Assembly (NCBI RefSeq): GCF_965203655.1
Contig: NZ_CBDBDD010000009.1
Location: forward strand, 558,001 to 622,000
Direction: 5' to 3'
Source of the DNA: Poriferisodalis sp965203655
GTDB taxonomy: Bacteria > Actinomycetota > Acidimicrobiia > Acidimicrobiales > Poriferisodalaceae
Length of the DNA: 64,000 bases
The translations under genes and the position numbers were made by a program. Positions 43,564 through 52,693 of this stretch are shown piece after piece. The stretch's first letter is position 1. Each line of letters opens with the position of its first letter. The notes beneath the pieces are model-generated. The model saw nothing but the letters and a program-made list of their open reading frames with translations, did not search any database and was not told the DNA's origin.

Positions 43564-44762
43564 TGCTGGGTGGCGATCCGCAGGTCTCGGGCTTCGAGGA
43601 TCCTGATGAGTTCGGCTTCGAGACCCGCGCTATCCGGGCGGGTCAGCCTCACGATCCCTATACGGGCGCGGTGGTCACGCCGATCTCGCTGGCCACGACG
43701 TTCGCCCAGGAGGCGGTCGGGCAACCCCGGCATGGCTACGAGTACGGCCGCACGGGGAATCCCACTCGTCACGCCTACCAGGTCTGCGTGGCGTCGCTGG
43801 AAGGCGCCCGCCACGGGTTTGCATTCGCCAGCGGGCTGGCAGCGTCGGATGCGCTGCTGCGGGTGCTGCGCCCCGGTGACAGCCTGCTGCTCGGCGATGA
43901 CGCCTACGGCGGCACGTTCCGGCTCATCGACAAGGTGTTCGGCAACGCGGGCGTGGGACTCGCCGCGGTCGATCTCACTGCCCCCGACAAGATCCGCGAC
44001 GCCTGGACGCCCAGCACGCGCATGGTGTGGCTGGAAACGCCCACCAATCCGCTGCTGACGGTGTTCGACATCGAGGCCATCTGCGCCGTCACGCACGAGC
44101 TGGGCGGCATCGTCGTGGTCGACAACACGTTTGCCACGCCGTACCTGCAGCAACCGCTGGCACTGGGTGCCGATGCCGTGCTGCACTCGGCCACCAAGTA
44201 CCTCGGCGGCCACAGCGATGTGGTCGGAGGCTTTGTGGCCACCGACGACGACGAGCTGGCCGACCACTTGGTGTTCACCCAGAACGCCGTCGGCGCCGTG
44301 CCGAGCCCGTTCGACTGCTACCTGGCCTTGCGGGGCACCAAGACGCTCGGCGTGCGCATGGACCGTCACGGTGAGAACGCGCACGCGGTGGTCGAGTTGC
44401 TGGAGGAGCATCCGGCAGTGCGGTCAGTGCTCTATCCGGGGCGCCCCGATCATCTCGGACACGACATCGCCTGCCGCCAGATGAGCGGCTTCGGCGGCAT
44501 GGTGTCGTTCCGGCTGCACGGCGGGAGAGCCGCAGCCGAGCAGGTCGCAGCGTCGACCAAGGTATTCACGCTGGCGGAGTCGCTGGGCGCAGTCGAATCG
44601 CTGATCGAGCACCCCGGCGCGATGACGCACGCATCCGTCGCCGGTTCGGCCCTGGAGGTGCCTGACGACCTGGTGCGGCTGTCGGTAGGGCTTGAGACGG
44701 AAAGCGACCTGCTGGACGACCTCGGCGCCGCCCTCGACACAGCACCTTCAGCAGCGAATTAG
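43563..44762 (+). CDS. Cystathionine gamma-synthase/lyase
   Basis: A 399-aa Cys/Met-metabolism PLP enzyme. The ATG at 43563 overlaps the CBS stop (TGATG) and is preceded by a GGAGG site within cbs. Motifs are FETRAIRAGQPHDPYTGAVVTPISLATTFAQ, YEYGRTGNPTRHAYQ, VVVDNTFATPYLQQPL, HSATKYLGGHSDVVGG with the PLP lysine, and SLGAVESLIEHPGAMTHAS. Pairing with CBS suggests it works as a cystathionine gamma-lyase, completing homocysteine-to-cysteine conversion, though gamma-synthase activity cannot be excluded from sequence alone. Confidence 0.93.
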   Translation: MLGGDPQVSGFEDPDEFGFETRAIRAGQPHDPYTGAVVTPISLATTFAQEAVGQPRHGYEYGRTGNPTRHAYQVCVASLEGARHGFAFASGLAASDALLRVLRPGDSLLLGDDAYGGTFRLIDKVFGNAGVGLAAVDLTAPDKIRDAWTPSTRMVWLETPTNPLLTVFDIEAICAVTHELGGIVVVDNTFATPYLQQPLALGADAVLHSATKYLGGHSDVVGGFVATDDDELADHLVFTQNAVGAVPSPFDCYLALRGTKTLGVRMDRHGENAHAVVELLEEHPAVRSVLYPGRPDHLGHDIACRQMSGFGGMVSFRLHGGRAAAEQVAASTKVFTLAESLGAVESLIEHPGAMTHASVAGSALEVPDDLVRLSVGLETESDLLDDLGAALDTAPSAAN

Positions 44763-44782
44763 CTCCCGCGAGCAACCCTGAA

Positions 44783-44830
44783 ACGTTCTCGCCTTCGGAG
44801 TGCAGGCGAGGACATCCCAGCCGAGAACGT
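44783..44830 (+). promoter_or_regulatory. Structured leader or terminator between cystathionine enzyme and amt
   Basis: ACGTTCTCG (44783-44791) is complementary to CGAGAACGT (44822-44830). Within it CTCGCC (44788-44793) can pair instead with GGCGAG (44805-44810), giving two exclusive hairpins about 115 bases before the ammonium transporter start. It may be a simple terminator of the preceding operon or an attenuator-like leader. No known riboswitch class was recognised. Confidence 0.35.
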
Positions 44831-44944
44831 GGTCTCCGGCGGCGGCACAGCGAATCCGCTGTGCGAGCGGCTCACCTGCAATGATGTGCGGATCAGCCGC
44901 CCCATTGCCCGCTAGCGCATGCGCGCGCAACGAGGAGAGAAGTG

Positions 44945-46144
44945 ATGGAAGGCAACATCGCCTGGATATTGACCGCAGCGGCCCTGGTGCTGTTCATGGT
45001 GCCGGGGCTTGCGCTGTTCTACGGCGGCATGGTGCGCGCCAAAAACGCGCTGAACATGCTCAATATGAACATGTGGTGCCTCGGCATCGTGCCGGTGATC
45101 TGGGTGCTCGTCGGCTACAGCTTGGCGGCGGGCGAGAGCGGCCTGCCGATCATCGGCGATTTCTCGATTGTCGGCATGAAGGGCATTCACGGCGCCGAGG
45201 GATTGGCAAAGTTCGCGTTCCTGATGACGTTCGCCGCAATCACTCCAGCGCTCATCTCCGGTGCAGTCGCGGACCGCATGAAGTTCTCGGCTTGGATGGT
45301 GTTCGTCCCCGTGTGGTCGCTGCTGGTGTACGCACCGGTCGTGTACTGGGTGTACGGCGCAGATGGTTGGATCTTCAACTTGCCCGCCCACGACTTTGCC
45401 GGCGGCACCGCCATCCATGTGAACGCCGGCGCCGCCGCTATGGCGCTGGCGCTCGTCGTGGGCCGGCGCTCAGGCTGGCCCGACAACCGGCCCGTTCCGC
45501 ACAACGTCCCCTTCGTGATGCTGGGTGCGGGCATCCTGTGGTTCGGCTGGTTCGGCTTCAACGCAGGATCGGCCTTGGCGGCCAACGGTGCGGCGGCGCA
45601 GGCATTCGTGAACACATTCATTGCTGCCGCGGCCGGCATGGTGGGCTGGGCATTCGCCGAATACGCACGGCACCAGCGGGTGTCCACCATCGGCATCGCC
45701 TCCGGCGTTGTCGCAGCGCTGGTGGCCATCACACCTGCGGCGGGCTTCGTCGGTTCGATGCACTCGCTGGCATTCGGCGCGATCGCCGGCGTGGTGTGCT
45801 TCTTTGCCATCGAGGCCAAGTTCCGGGTCGGCTTCGACGACAGCCTCGACGTCGTCGGCATCCACTGGGTGGGCGGCGCGGTCGGCGGCATCCTGCTCGG
45901 CTTCTTCGCCGATGCCTCGGCGGTCCCCGGGGGCGACTTCATCGACGGCGTGTTCTTCGGCGGCGGTGTGCTGCTGTGGAACCAGGTGCTCTCGATCGCC
46001 GTGGTCACCGCGTACTCGTTCGCTGCGACATGGATCATCGCCAGCGTGATCAAGGCGACCATGGGCATCCGGGTCTCGCCCGAGGTCGAGATGGCCGGCA
46101 TCGACGTGAGCGACCACGGCGAGGCCGCGTACCAGATCGAATAG
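44945..46144 (+). CDS. amt: Ammonium transporter
   Basis: A 399-aa Amt protein with about 11 membrane segments, preceded by a GGAGAGAAG site; a GTG three bases upstream is an alternative start. Marker stretches are MVPGLALFYGGMVRAKN, VYTQY-type VYWVYGADGWIFNLPAHDFAGGTAIHVNAGAAAMALAL, ILWFGWFGFNAGSAL, and DDSLDVVGIHWVGGAVGGILLG containing the pore histidine region. It conducts ammonium/ammonia across the membrane. No glnK (PII) gene lies next to it, unlike many amt loci. Confidence 0.95.
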   Translation: MEGNIAWILTAAALVLFMVPGLALFYGGMVRAKNALNMLNMNMWCLGIVPVIWVLVGYSLAAGESGLPIIGDFSIVGMKGIHGAEGLAKFAFLMTFAAITPALISGAVADRMKFSAWMVFVPVWSLLVYAPVVYWVYGADGWIFNLPAHDFAGGTAIHVNAGAAAMALALVVGRRSGWPDNRPVPHNVPFVMLGAGILWFGWFGFNAGSALAANGAAAQAFVNTFIAAAAGMVGWAFAEYARHQRVSTIGIASGVVAALVAITPAAGFVGSMHSLAFGAIAGVVCFFAIEAKFRVGFDDSLDVVGIHWVGGAVGGILLGFFADASAVPGGDFIDGVFFGGGVLLWNQVLSIAVVTAYSFAATWIIASVIKATMGIRVSPEVEMAGIDVSDHGEAAYQIE

Positions 46145-46199
46145 CACCGCGAAGGGCCGTCCCTGCGAGACACGGCGGAGCAGGCGTTAGCTTGCCGGC

Positions 46200-46946
46200 G
46201 TGACACGCGCAGAGACACCGGCTTCAAGCGGCGAGATTTACGACAATTACGACCTCGCGCCGTCCGATACCGAAGTCCGCCAGTTTGAGCAGCAGCGGTG
46301 GATCCGGCCGCCGGGCGCAACCGAGGTGCTGCTGGTGCGCCACGGCGCGTCCCAAGCCTTCATTCCGGGCGAGCCGTTCCCCATGCTCGGCGAGCAAGGC
46401 GACCCGGCGCTGGCCCCGAAGGGGCACGACCAGGCTGCGGCGATGGCGAACCGGCTGGCGCACGAGCCGATCGACGCGCTGTACGTATCGTCGCTGCAGC
46501 GCACCCAGCAGACGTTCGCGCCGCTTGCCGAACGGCTGGGCATGATCCCGACGATCGAGCACGATCTGCGCGAGGTCGCCCTGGGCGAGTGGGACGGGGG
46601 GCGGATCCGCCAGTACGCCGCCGACAATCACCCGCTGTACGAGCGCCTGCACATCGAGCGGCGCTGGGATGTCATCCCCGGTGCCGAGTCGAACGAGCAG
46701 CTCATCGGCCGGTGCATGGCCGCCCTCGGGCGCATCGCCGACGCACATCCTGACCAGCTCGTGGCAGCATGCGTGCACGGCGGCGTCATCGGCGCGGTGC
46801 TGGCGCACATCACCGGGTCCACACCGTTCTCCTTCGGCGGATCCGACAACTGCTCGATCACCCAGGTGGTGCGATGCGACGGCGACTGGGTATTGCGCCG
46901 GTTCAACGACTGCTCGCACCTCGACGACCACCTGCACCACGCCTGA
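46200..46946 (+). CDS. Histidine phosphatase (phosphoglycerate-mutase-like)
   Basis: A 248-aa protein from a GTG at 46200. The catalytic LLVRHGAS is at about 42-49, followed by YVSSLQRTQQTFAPLAERLG, an acidic EVALGEWDGG, and the second histidine in AACVHGGVIGAVL. It is a broad-specificity phosphatase of the GpmB/PhoE branch rather than a glycolytic mutase, judged by length and by the EVALGEWDG loop. The substrate is unknown. Independent of the SixA-like gene at 14990, from which it differs clearly. Confidence 0.88.
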   Translation: MTRAETPASSGEIYDNYDLAPSDTEVRQFEQQRWIRPPGATEVLLVRHGASQAFIPGEPFPMLGEQGDPALAPKGHDQAAAMANRLAHEPIDALYVSSLQRTQQTFAPLAERLGMIPTIEHDLREVALGEWDGGRIRQYAADNHPLYERLHIERRWDVIPGAESNEQLIGRCMAALGRIADAHPDQLVAACVHGGVIGAVLAHITGSTPFSFGGSDNCSITQVVRCDGDWVLRRFNDCSHLDDHLHHA

Positions 46947-46993
46947 GCTGTGGAGCCGCATTCAGAGGGAATCCCCCACGCGCGCGAGCGGCG

Positions 46994-48277
46994 CTAGCGC
47001 GCAGCGAGGAAGGCGCCGAGTGCGGCCGTGAGCATGGCGGCGTCATCGCTGCCGCCGAGCTCGCGGGCAGAGTGCATCGACAGCTGGGGTGAGCCCACGT
47101 CGACGACGCTCATGCCGAGCCGGGAGGCCGTGATGGGCCCGATGGTCGAGCCGCACGGCAGGTTCCCCCGATGGGAGTAGATCTGATGCGGCACGCCGGC
47201 CGCGTCGCACGCCGCCGCGAAGCGGGCGTGGGTGCGCGCATCGGTGGCGTAGCGCACGTTGACGTTGGTCTTGATGACCGGGCCGCCGTTCAGCCGCGGC
47301 AGGTGCTGGGGCTCGTGGCGTTCGGGGTAGTTCGGATGTACCGCGTGGGCGCCGTCGGCTGAAACGCACAGCGAGCGGGCCACCGCCCGCAAGTACTGCT
47401 CACGGCTGGCGCCGAGGCAGTGGGCGATGCGCTCGAGGGCATCGGCGAGGATCGGGCTGCCGGCGCCGGTGGCGGAGTCGCTGCCGATCTCCTCGTGGTC
47501 GAACAGCACGACGACCGCTGCAGTGTCGGTGGGCACGGCATCCAGCCCGGCCAGGGCCTCGACGGCTGCATGACACGAAGCGAGGTTGTCGATGCGACCG
47601 GCTGCGTACATCTCGCCGTCGCGTCCGAGTCGGGTCGGCGGGGTGAGGTCGTGTGCCATGACATCCCACGCCAGCACGGCGTCGGGCTCCACGTCGAGCT
47701 CCGCTGCCAGAAACTCACGGAATCCATCGGCGCTCGGCTCGCCCAGCCCCCACACCGGGGTCATGTGCTGCTGGCGATCCAGCTTCAGCCCGTCGTTCAC
47801 GTCCCGATCGAGGTGGATCGCCAGCTGCGGGACGCGCAGCAGCGCCCGGTCGCACCGCCACAGCACCGTCTGTGGGCCGTCGCCAACCTCGGTGGCAACC
47901 GTGACCCGGCCCGACAGTCCGAGGTCGCGGTCGAGCCAGGAGTTGAGCAGCACACCGCCGTAGATCTCCACCCCGAGCTGGCGATAGCCGAGCGTGCCGC
48001 TGTCGGGCTGGGGTCTGATCCGTAAGTTGGGACTGTCGGTGTGTGCGCCTATCACGCTGAAGCGCAACCGCTCAGGGTCGACCCCAGCGCCAGCCCGTAC
48101 GGCCACCACGGTGCCGCCATCGCGCACCACGAGGCCCTGCGCAGCATCGAGTCCGTTCCACGATGCGCTGCGGCCGGTCTCGATGCAGCCAGCGGCGATC
48201 AGTCGCTCGACGGCCGAAGCAGCCGCGTGAAACGGTGACGGTGACGCCTCGATGAACTCGAACAGCGAGTCGAGCAT
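46994..48277 (-). CDS. M18 family aminopeptidase
   Basis: A 427-aa aspartyl-aminopeptidase-type enzyme. Zinc and catalytic motifs of clan MH are visible: GAHTDSPNLRIRP, AGRIDNLASCHAAVEAL with bridging Asp, LFDHEEIGSDSATGAGSP with the catalytic and metal-binding Glu pair, and QLSMHSARELGG with the last metal ligand His. It removes N-terminal acidic residues from peptides in the cytoplasm and usually forms a dodecamer. The gene ends 7 bases downstream of the LLM oxidoreductase start side region and appears to be in the same transcription direction as that gene. Confidence 0.93.
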   Translation of the reverse strand: MLDSLFEFIEASPSPFHAAASAVERLIAAGCIETGRSASWNGLDAAQGLVVRDGGTVVAVRAGAGVDPERLRFSVIGAHTDSPNLRIRPQPDSGTLGYRQLGVEIYGGVLLNSWLDRDLGLSGRVTVATEVGDGPQTVLWRCDRALLRVPQLAIHLDRDVNDGLKLDRQQHMTPVWGLGEPSADGFREFLAAELDVEPDAVLAWDVMAHDLTPPTRLGRDGEMYAAGRIDNLASCHAAVEALAGLDAVPTDTAAVVVLFDHEEIGSDSATGAGSPILADALERIAHCLGASREQYLRAVARSLCVSADGAHAVHPNYPERHEPQHLPRLNGGPVIKTNVNVRYATDARTHARFAAACDAAGVPHQIYSHRGNLPCGSTIGPITASRLGMSVVDVGSPQLSMHSARELGGSDDAAMLTAALGAFLAAR

Positions 48278-48284
48278 GCGGCCC

Positions 48285-49133
48285 CTAGGCGTCGGCGTAC
48301 GCCGTGATGATGTCCCGGCTGAAATCGTCGAACTTGGATCGGGACATCGGGTTTACCACCAGCCGACTCACGCCGATGGCGGCAACCTGCTCGATCCACT
48401 CCGGCGTCGCCGGTCCCATAGTCGTGAATTCGATCTTCTCGGGGTCTCGTCCCGTCTTCTCGGCGCAATGCTTGGCGTGCTGGTACAGCATCGCCATCTC
48501 TTCGAGATCGCCAGACACGGGGAAGAATCCATCTCCGTGCTCGCCTGCGCGGCGAGCGGCGCGCTTGCTGTCGCCGCCCACGATGATCGGCACCGGACCG
48601 ACAGGTTGCGGTCGGCAATAGACCCGGTCAAACGAGACGTGCTCGCCCATATAGGAGCAGACCTCGTCGCGCCACAGCGACTGGTAGGCCTCGAGGTGCT
48701 CATCGGTGATGTCGCCGCGGTCGGCAAACGACACGCCCAGCGCGTCGAATTCCTCCTCCATCCATCCGGCGCCGATGCCCAGCAGTACCCGGCCGCCCGA
48801 GAGGCGGTCGAGCGTGGCAACCGCTTTTGCCGTGACGGCGAAATTGCGCTGCGGGACGATGAGGATGCCGGTGCCCAGCTTGATCTCGGAGGTCACCGAC
48901 GCCACGAAGGCCATCCACATCAGCGGATCGGGAATGTCGATGTCGTCCCGCTTGCCGGGCATCTTGCCGTCTTCGGCGTACGGGTATGGCGTCTGGTAGC
49001 CCTCCGGCACCACCACATGCTCGACAGTCCAGAGCGACTCGAAGCCTGCCGCCTCGGCTTCCTGTGCATACGCGATGGCAGTCCCGCCGTCCACCTGCGG
49101 ACCCGTGTTTGCCAGTGTCATGCCGAACTTCAC
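48285..49133 (-). CDS. LLM-class F420-dependent oxidoreductase (2)
   Basis: A 282-aa protein starting at a GTG (49133) after an AGGAG site. It is a TIGR03619-like F420 enzyme: VKFGMTLANTGPQVDGG, AEAAGFESLWTVEHVVVPEGYQTPYPY, IKLGTGILIVPQRNFAVTAKAVATLDRLSGGRVLLGIGAGWMEEEFDALG, and PIIVGGDSKRAARRAGEHGDGF. The substrate is unknown. The frame stays open upstream, but the upstream residues are low-complexity and overlap the lipoprotein gene on the other strand. It ends only 8 bases before the M18 peptidase start, so the two are likely cotranscribed. Confidence 0.92.
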   Translation of the reverse strand: MKFGMTLANTGPQVDGGTAIAYAQEAEAAGFESLWTVEHVVVPEGYQTPYPYAEDGKMPGKRDDIDIPDPLMWMAFVASVTSEIKLGTGILIVPQRNFAVTAKAVATLDRLSGGRVLLGIGAGWMEEEFDALGVSFADRGDITDEHLEAYQSLWRDEVCSYMGEHVSFDRVYCRPQPVGPVPIIVGGDSKRAARRAGEHGDGFFPVSGDLEEMAMLYQHAKHCAEKTGRDPEKIEFTTMGPATPEWIEQVAAIGVSRLVVNPMSRSKFDDFSRDIITAYADA

Positions 49134-49297
49134 AGTGCACTCCTGTCGTTCTCGTGTCGGCACGTTGCGATGCCGAGGTACCTCGTTCGCCAACGGCCGG
49201 CACGACCCTACTTCGGTGATGCAGATATCTCCCGGGCGCAGCCGACGTTGCGCCCTGTCTGCACGCCTGAGCAAGTTTGACGGCCTACGCTGCGGGA

Positions 49298-50080
49298 ATG
49301 CGAAAGATCCTGGCTCTCTCACTCGCAATCGTGTTCTTGGTCGCTGCATGCGGCGGCGACGATCCGCCTCCCGCCACTGAAGCGGCGGCACCGACCACCG
49401 CTGCGCCCACCACCGTTGCCACGACGGAGGCCCCGCCACCCACCACCACCGAGGCGCCGCCGCCCACGACAACCGAAGCGCCGCCGCCCACCACAGCGGC
49501 CCCGCCGCCCACGACGACAGAGGCGCCGCCGCCGCCGACCACCGAAGCTGCCGCACCGGAGGCCGGCGCGCTGCCCCCAGCGGTGGAAGGCACCCTGCTC
49601 GAAGGCCAGACACCCGAGGGCTTTGACACCCTGCAGACCGCCACCAACATTCCGCGAGCCGAAACCTGTCCCGGCACTCCGGCCTACGGCGGGATCGTGC
49701 CGGTGGCGTACTCCGAATCGGTCTGGGCAGCCGATCCGCTCACGGGACCGTTCCTCGATGTCTCCATCTCCCGATTCGAATCGGCTGACGTAGCTTCGCA
49801 AGCCTTCAACAACTACCGCGTCGAGATCGTTGCCTGCGGCGAGTTCCCCGAGCCGTCGACTGGCGCGGTGGGTGCGTTCGTCGAAGGCGAAGACCCCGCT
49901 CTGGGCGACGAGTCGTTCGGCACCGACTACACGGCCACCTTCCAGGGGCTTCCCGTCAACCGCTACGGAGTCCTCGTACGCATCGGCGACTCGATCTACA
50001 GCTCGGGTGCCACCCATGTCTTCGTGGATCCCGACAAAGCCACCGTGCTGGAGGCGCTGAACACCTTCCTCGGCCAGTAG
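49298..50080 (+). CDS. Lipoprotein with Pro/Thr-rich linker
   Basis: A 260-aa exported lipoprotein. The signal peptide KILALSLAIVFLVAAC ends in the lipobox VAAC, so Cys19 is the likely lipidated residue. Residues 20-90 are a Pro/Thr/Ala/Glu linker built of EAPPPTTT-like repeats, a spacer through the cell wall. The C-terminal 165-residue domain (TLLEGQTPEGFDTLQTATNI... to NTFLGQ) is unrecognised; it has two cysteines (TCPGT and ACGEF) that could form a disulfide. The function may be binding or sensing at the cell surface. It precedes the SulP gene by 29 bases and may be co-expressed. Confidence 0.75.
   Translation: MRKILALSLAIVFLVAACGGDDPPPATEAAAPTTAAPTTVATTEAPPPTTTEAPPPTTTEAPPPTTAAPPPTTTEAPPPPTTEAAAPEAGALPPAVEGTLLEGQTPEGFDTLQTATNIPRAETCPGTPAYGGIVPVAYSESVWAADPLTGPFLDVSISRFESADVASQAFNNYRVEIVACGEFPEPSTGAVGAFVEGEDPALGDESFGTDYTATFQGLPVNRYGVLVRIGDSIYSSGATHVFVDPDKATVLEALNTFLGQ
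49427..49543 (+). repeat. Degenerate 24-bp tandem repeat in the lipoprotein linker
   Basis: About five degenerate copies of a 21-24-base unit encode EAPPPTTT, TEAPPPTT and AAPPPTTT variants. Unit boundaries begin with GAGGC or GAAGC. Such tracts tend to change length by slippage and act as flexible cell-wall spacers. Confidence 0.8.
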
Positions 50081-50109
50081 CCGAGCGGTCGGCCTGACTC
50101 GGCGTTGAC

Positions 50110-51840
50110 ATGCCAACGCTGAAGACGCCGACGCTGAACTACAGCGCAGAACAGCTGCGCGGGGACGTCTTCGGAGGTCTCACTGCAGCGGTGGTGATGC
50201 TGCCGCTCTCGCTGGCGTTCGGCGTGGCTTCGGGCCTCGGCGCCATTGCCGGGCTCTACGGCGCCGTCGCCGTCGGATTGCTCACCGCGCTCGGAGGCGG
50301 CACCAAGACACAGATCTCGGGACCGACAGCGCCGCTGTCGGTGGCGATGTCGGTGGTGGTGGTCGATTACGCCGGGGGCGACATCAACAAGGCGCTGGCC
50401 ATCATGGTGCTGGCGGGAGCCCTGCAGATCGTGCTGGGTGCGCTGCGACTGGGCAGCTTCGTGGCCTACACGCCCTACCCCGTCGTCTCGGGGTTCACGT
50501 CGGCTGTCGGTGTGATCATCATCGTGGTGCAGCTCATCCCGCTGCTCGGACACGAGGTAGCGCTCGGCGGCGTGGCGGCCTCGATCAGCGCGCTGCCGGA
50601 TGCCGTCGGGAACATCGACGCCAGCGCGGCCGCGCTCGGCGCCTTGGCAATCGTGATCTGCTTGTTCTGGCCACGGTCATTGGGGCGGTTCCTGCCCTCT
50701 TCGGTGGCTGCCCTTCTGATTGCCACGGTGGTCAGCGTGCTGTGGATCGACGATGTCGCGGTGATCGGCGATGTGCCGTCCGGCCTGCCCGACTTGGTGG
50801 TGCCGAGCTTCGACTGGGCCGGCATCGGCGGTGCCTTGCCCCCTGCCATCACGCTTGCCCTGCTCGGCTCGATCAACAGCCTGCTGACGGCGAGAGTCGC
50901 CGACTCGATGACCCGCGATTCGCATCACCCCAATCGCGAGCTGATCGGCGTCGGCACCGCCAACTTCCTGTCAGCGTTCATCGGGGCCGTGCCCGGTGCG
51001 GGGGCCACGTCGGCCACCGTTGCAAACGTCAAGGCGGGTGGCCGCTCGCGGGTGTCCGGAGCGCTGTGCGCCGTGGTGCTGGGTGCGCTGGTGCTCGGGT
51101 TGGGGCGGTTCGCCGAGGTCATCCCGCATCCGGTGCTCGCCGGCATCCTCATCAAGATCGGCTTCGACATCATCGACTGGCAATACGTGGTGCGGGTGCG
51201 GCGAACGCAATTCGACCAATACGCCGTCATGGGCCTCACCTTGGGCCTGTCGATCGTGTCCGATCTTCTCCTGGCAGTCGGCGCCGGCCTGCTTGCGGCC
51301 GCAATGACTGCCTCCCGGCAATTCGAGCGTCTTGAGCTCGACAACGTGGTCTCGACCCCGCTGCTCGACATGACGTTCCTGAACGTGCCAGACCCCGATG
51401 CCACCGACGAGGCTGCAGCCCCCGCGGTGCCCAGCTTCGACCTCGACGGCCCCGACCCGTTCGCAGCCCGCACCGGCCTGCTGTCGTTGCGAGGCACGTA
51501 CACGGCGGCCTCGTCGATCAAGCTGTTCAACACGATCAACCACGATGTGGAAGAGCATGAGGTGGTGATCTTCGACTTCACCGACACGCGCTATATGGAC
51601 GACAGCGCTGCGTACATGGTCGGCCAGCTCGTCGATGTCGCCGTCGACTCCGGCACCAAGTGCATCGTGATGGGTCTGGAAGGCTCACAAGCGACGAACG
51701 TCAGGGAGCTGAACGTGCTTCGCAGTGTGCCCGTCGATCAGTTCGTGGATGATCTCGACGCTGCCCGGATTGTCGCCCGCCGGCTCCTCGACAGCCCCGG
51801 CGGCGGCGAGAACGGTGGCAGCGAGGACGGCGAGGGCTAA
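50110..51840 (+). CDS. SulP-family anion transporter with STAS domain (2)
   Basis: A 576-aa paralogue of the transporter at 19445. The membrane domain carries LTAAVVMLPLSLAFGVASGLGAIAGLYGA, GGGTKTQISGPTAPL and the HPNRELIGVGTANFLSAFIGAVPGAGATSATVANVKAGGRS stretch; the C-terminal STAS domain has VVIFDFTDTRYMDDSAAYM. The GGGTKTQISGPTAPL stretch is typical of BicA-like bicarbonate and sulfate carriers. Compared with the first copy it has an additional acidic stretch (about 430-455) before the STAS domain. The stop overlaps the convergent AlkD-like gene by four bases. Confidence 0.92.
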   Translation: MPTLKTPTLNYSAEQLRGDVFGGLTAAVVMLPLSLAFGVASGLGAIAGLYGAVAVGLLTALGGGTKTQISGPTAPLSVAMSVVVVDYAGGDINKALAIMVLAGALQIVLGALRLGSFVAYTPYPVVSGFTSAVGVIIIVVQLIPLLGHEVALGGVAASISALPDAVGNIDASAAALGALAIVICLFWPRSLGRFLPSSVAALLIATVVSVLWIDDVAVIGDVPSGLPDLVVPSFDWAGIGGALPPAITLALLGSINSLLTARVADSMTRDSHHPNRELIGVGTANFLSAFIGAVPGAGATSATVANVKAGGRSRVSGALCAVVLGALVLGLGRFAEVIPHPVLAGILIKIGFDIIDWQYVVRVRRTQFDQYAVMGLTLGLSIVSDLLLAVGAGLLAAAMTASRQFERLELDNVVSTPLLDMTFLNVPDPDATDEAAAPAVPSFDLDGPDPFAARTGLLSLRGTYTAASSIKLFNTINHDVEEHEVVIFDFTDTRYMDDSAAYMVGQLVDVAVDSGTKCIVMGLEGSQATNVRELNVLRSVPVDQFVDDLDAARIVARRLLDSPGGGENGGSEDGEG

Positions 51841-52568
51841 GCGCCGGGCTTCGCAGCCGCTTTGGCTGCTGCCTTGGCGGCTCGGCGTGCCGCCATCTTT
51901 CTTCGATGTTCCAGCGTGCGATCGATGTAGGGCGCGATGGCAGGCGTCTTGCAGCCCGTCTCGCCGTGGTCGACCTGTACGGGCCCGATGCGGGCGTCCA
52001 GCTCGAGCACCGAGCGTCGGAGGTTCTCGTCCCGCAACGCGATCGCGATGAGCACGCCGTTCATCTCGTGACGCACCCGATTCGGCCGCTCGGCGATCTC
52101 TGCGTCGATCTGCCTCACCAGGCCACGCAATTCACTGGCGGACCAGATGTCAGCCTGCTCGGCGGTACAGGCCACGATGAACCAGCCCACCGACGCAGGC
52201 CACTCCTTGGGCGAATCTCGCCACTCGTCGCTGAGCGCGCGTGCATGTGGCGCCTGTGACAGCAGCCCTCCCAACGCCTCGGCGAGGATGTAGTTGTCGA
52301 CATCACGAAGCCATCGTCGAGCCTGTGTCTTGGTCATGGCGGACGCATCGGCGACACGCAGCGCCAGCACCCGAGCGTCGTGATTGGCTGAGATCCACAA
52401 GTCTGCCGCGAGCGCATGATCGGTCTTGAGCGGCTTGGCGATAACGCCCAAGTCCTTGTAGCTGACACCGAACATCGGCTCGGCGGCACCATGGCGGGCA
52501 TACACCTTGCGATTCTGCGCCGTTCCGGCGAGCCGCAACTGCGCCATCACATCCTGCAGTGTCGACAT
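51837..52568 (-). CDS. AlkD-like DNA alkylation repair protein
   Basis: A 243-aa all-alpha HEAT-like protein of the DNA alkylation repair family, from the ATG at 52568. The match is by the pattern RKVYARHGAAEPMFGVSYKDLGVIAKPLKTDHALAADLWISANHDARVLALRVAD, followed by the DNYILAEAL and KEWPASVGWFIVACTAEQADIW repeats. The tail is Lys/Ala/Arg-rich (KMAARRAAKAAAKAAAK) and probably adds DNA contact. Some members remove bulky N3- or N7-alkyl purines; others with this sequence style are uncharacterised. Convergent with the SulP gene. Confidence 0.85.
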   Translation of the reverse strand: MSTLQDVMAQLRLAGTAQNRKVYARHGAAEPMFGVSYKDLGVIAKPLKTDHALAADLWISANHDARVLALRVADASAMTKTQARRWLRDVDNYILAEALGGLLSQAPHARALSDEWRDSPKEWPASVGWFIVACTAEQADIWSASELRGLVRQIDAEIAERPNRVRHEMNGVLIAIALRDENLRRSVLELDARIGPVQVDHGETGCKTPAIAPYIDRTLEHRRKMAARRAAKAAAKAAAKPGA

Positions 52569-52693
52569 AGCAACCAAGCTTTCTGAAACGTCCCTGACAG
52601 ATGTGGGGACAGCTAAACCGGCAAATGCTACGTCGCTGCGACTGCACATGCTCGAGCGTTTGCAAGAGGGCTTGAAACTACAGCGGGTTACAG

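Noticed and set aside
49427..49543. Possible CRISPR-like array
   Set aside because: The units are contiguous, lack spacers and encode the Pro/Thr linker of a lipoprotein.
52569..52693. Possible tRNA or small RNA between the AlkD-like and rhomboid genes
   Set aside because: No cloverleaf, CCA or T-loop pattern could be found.
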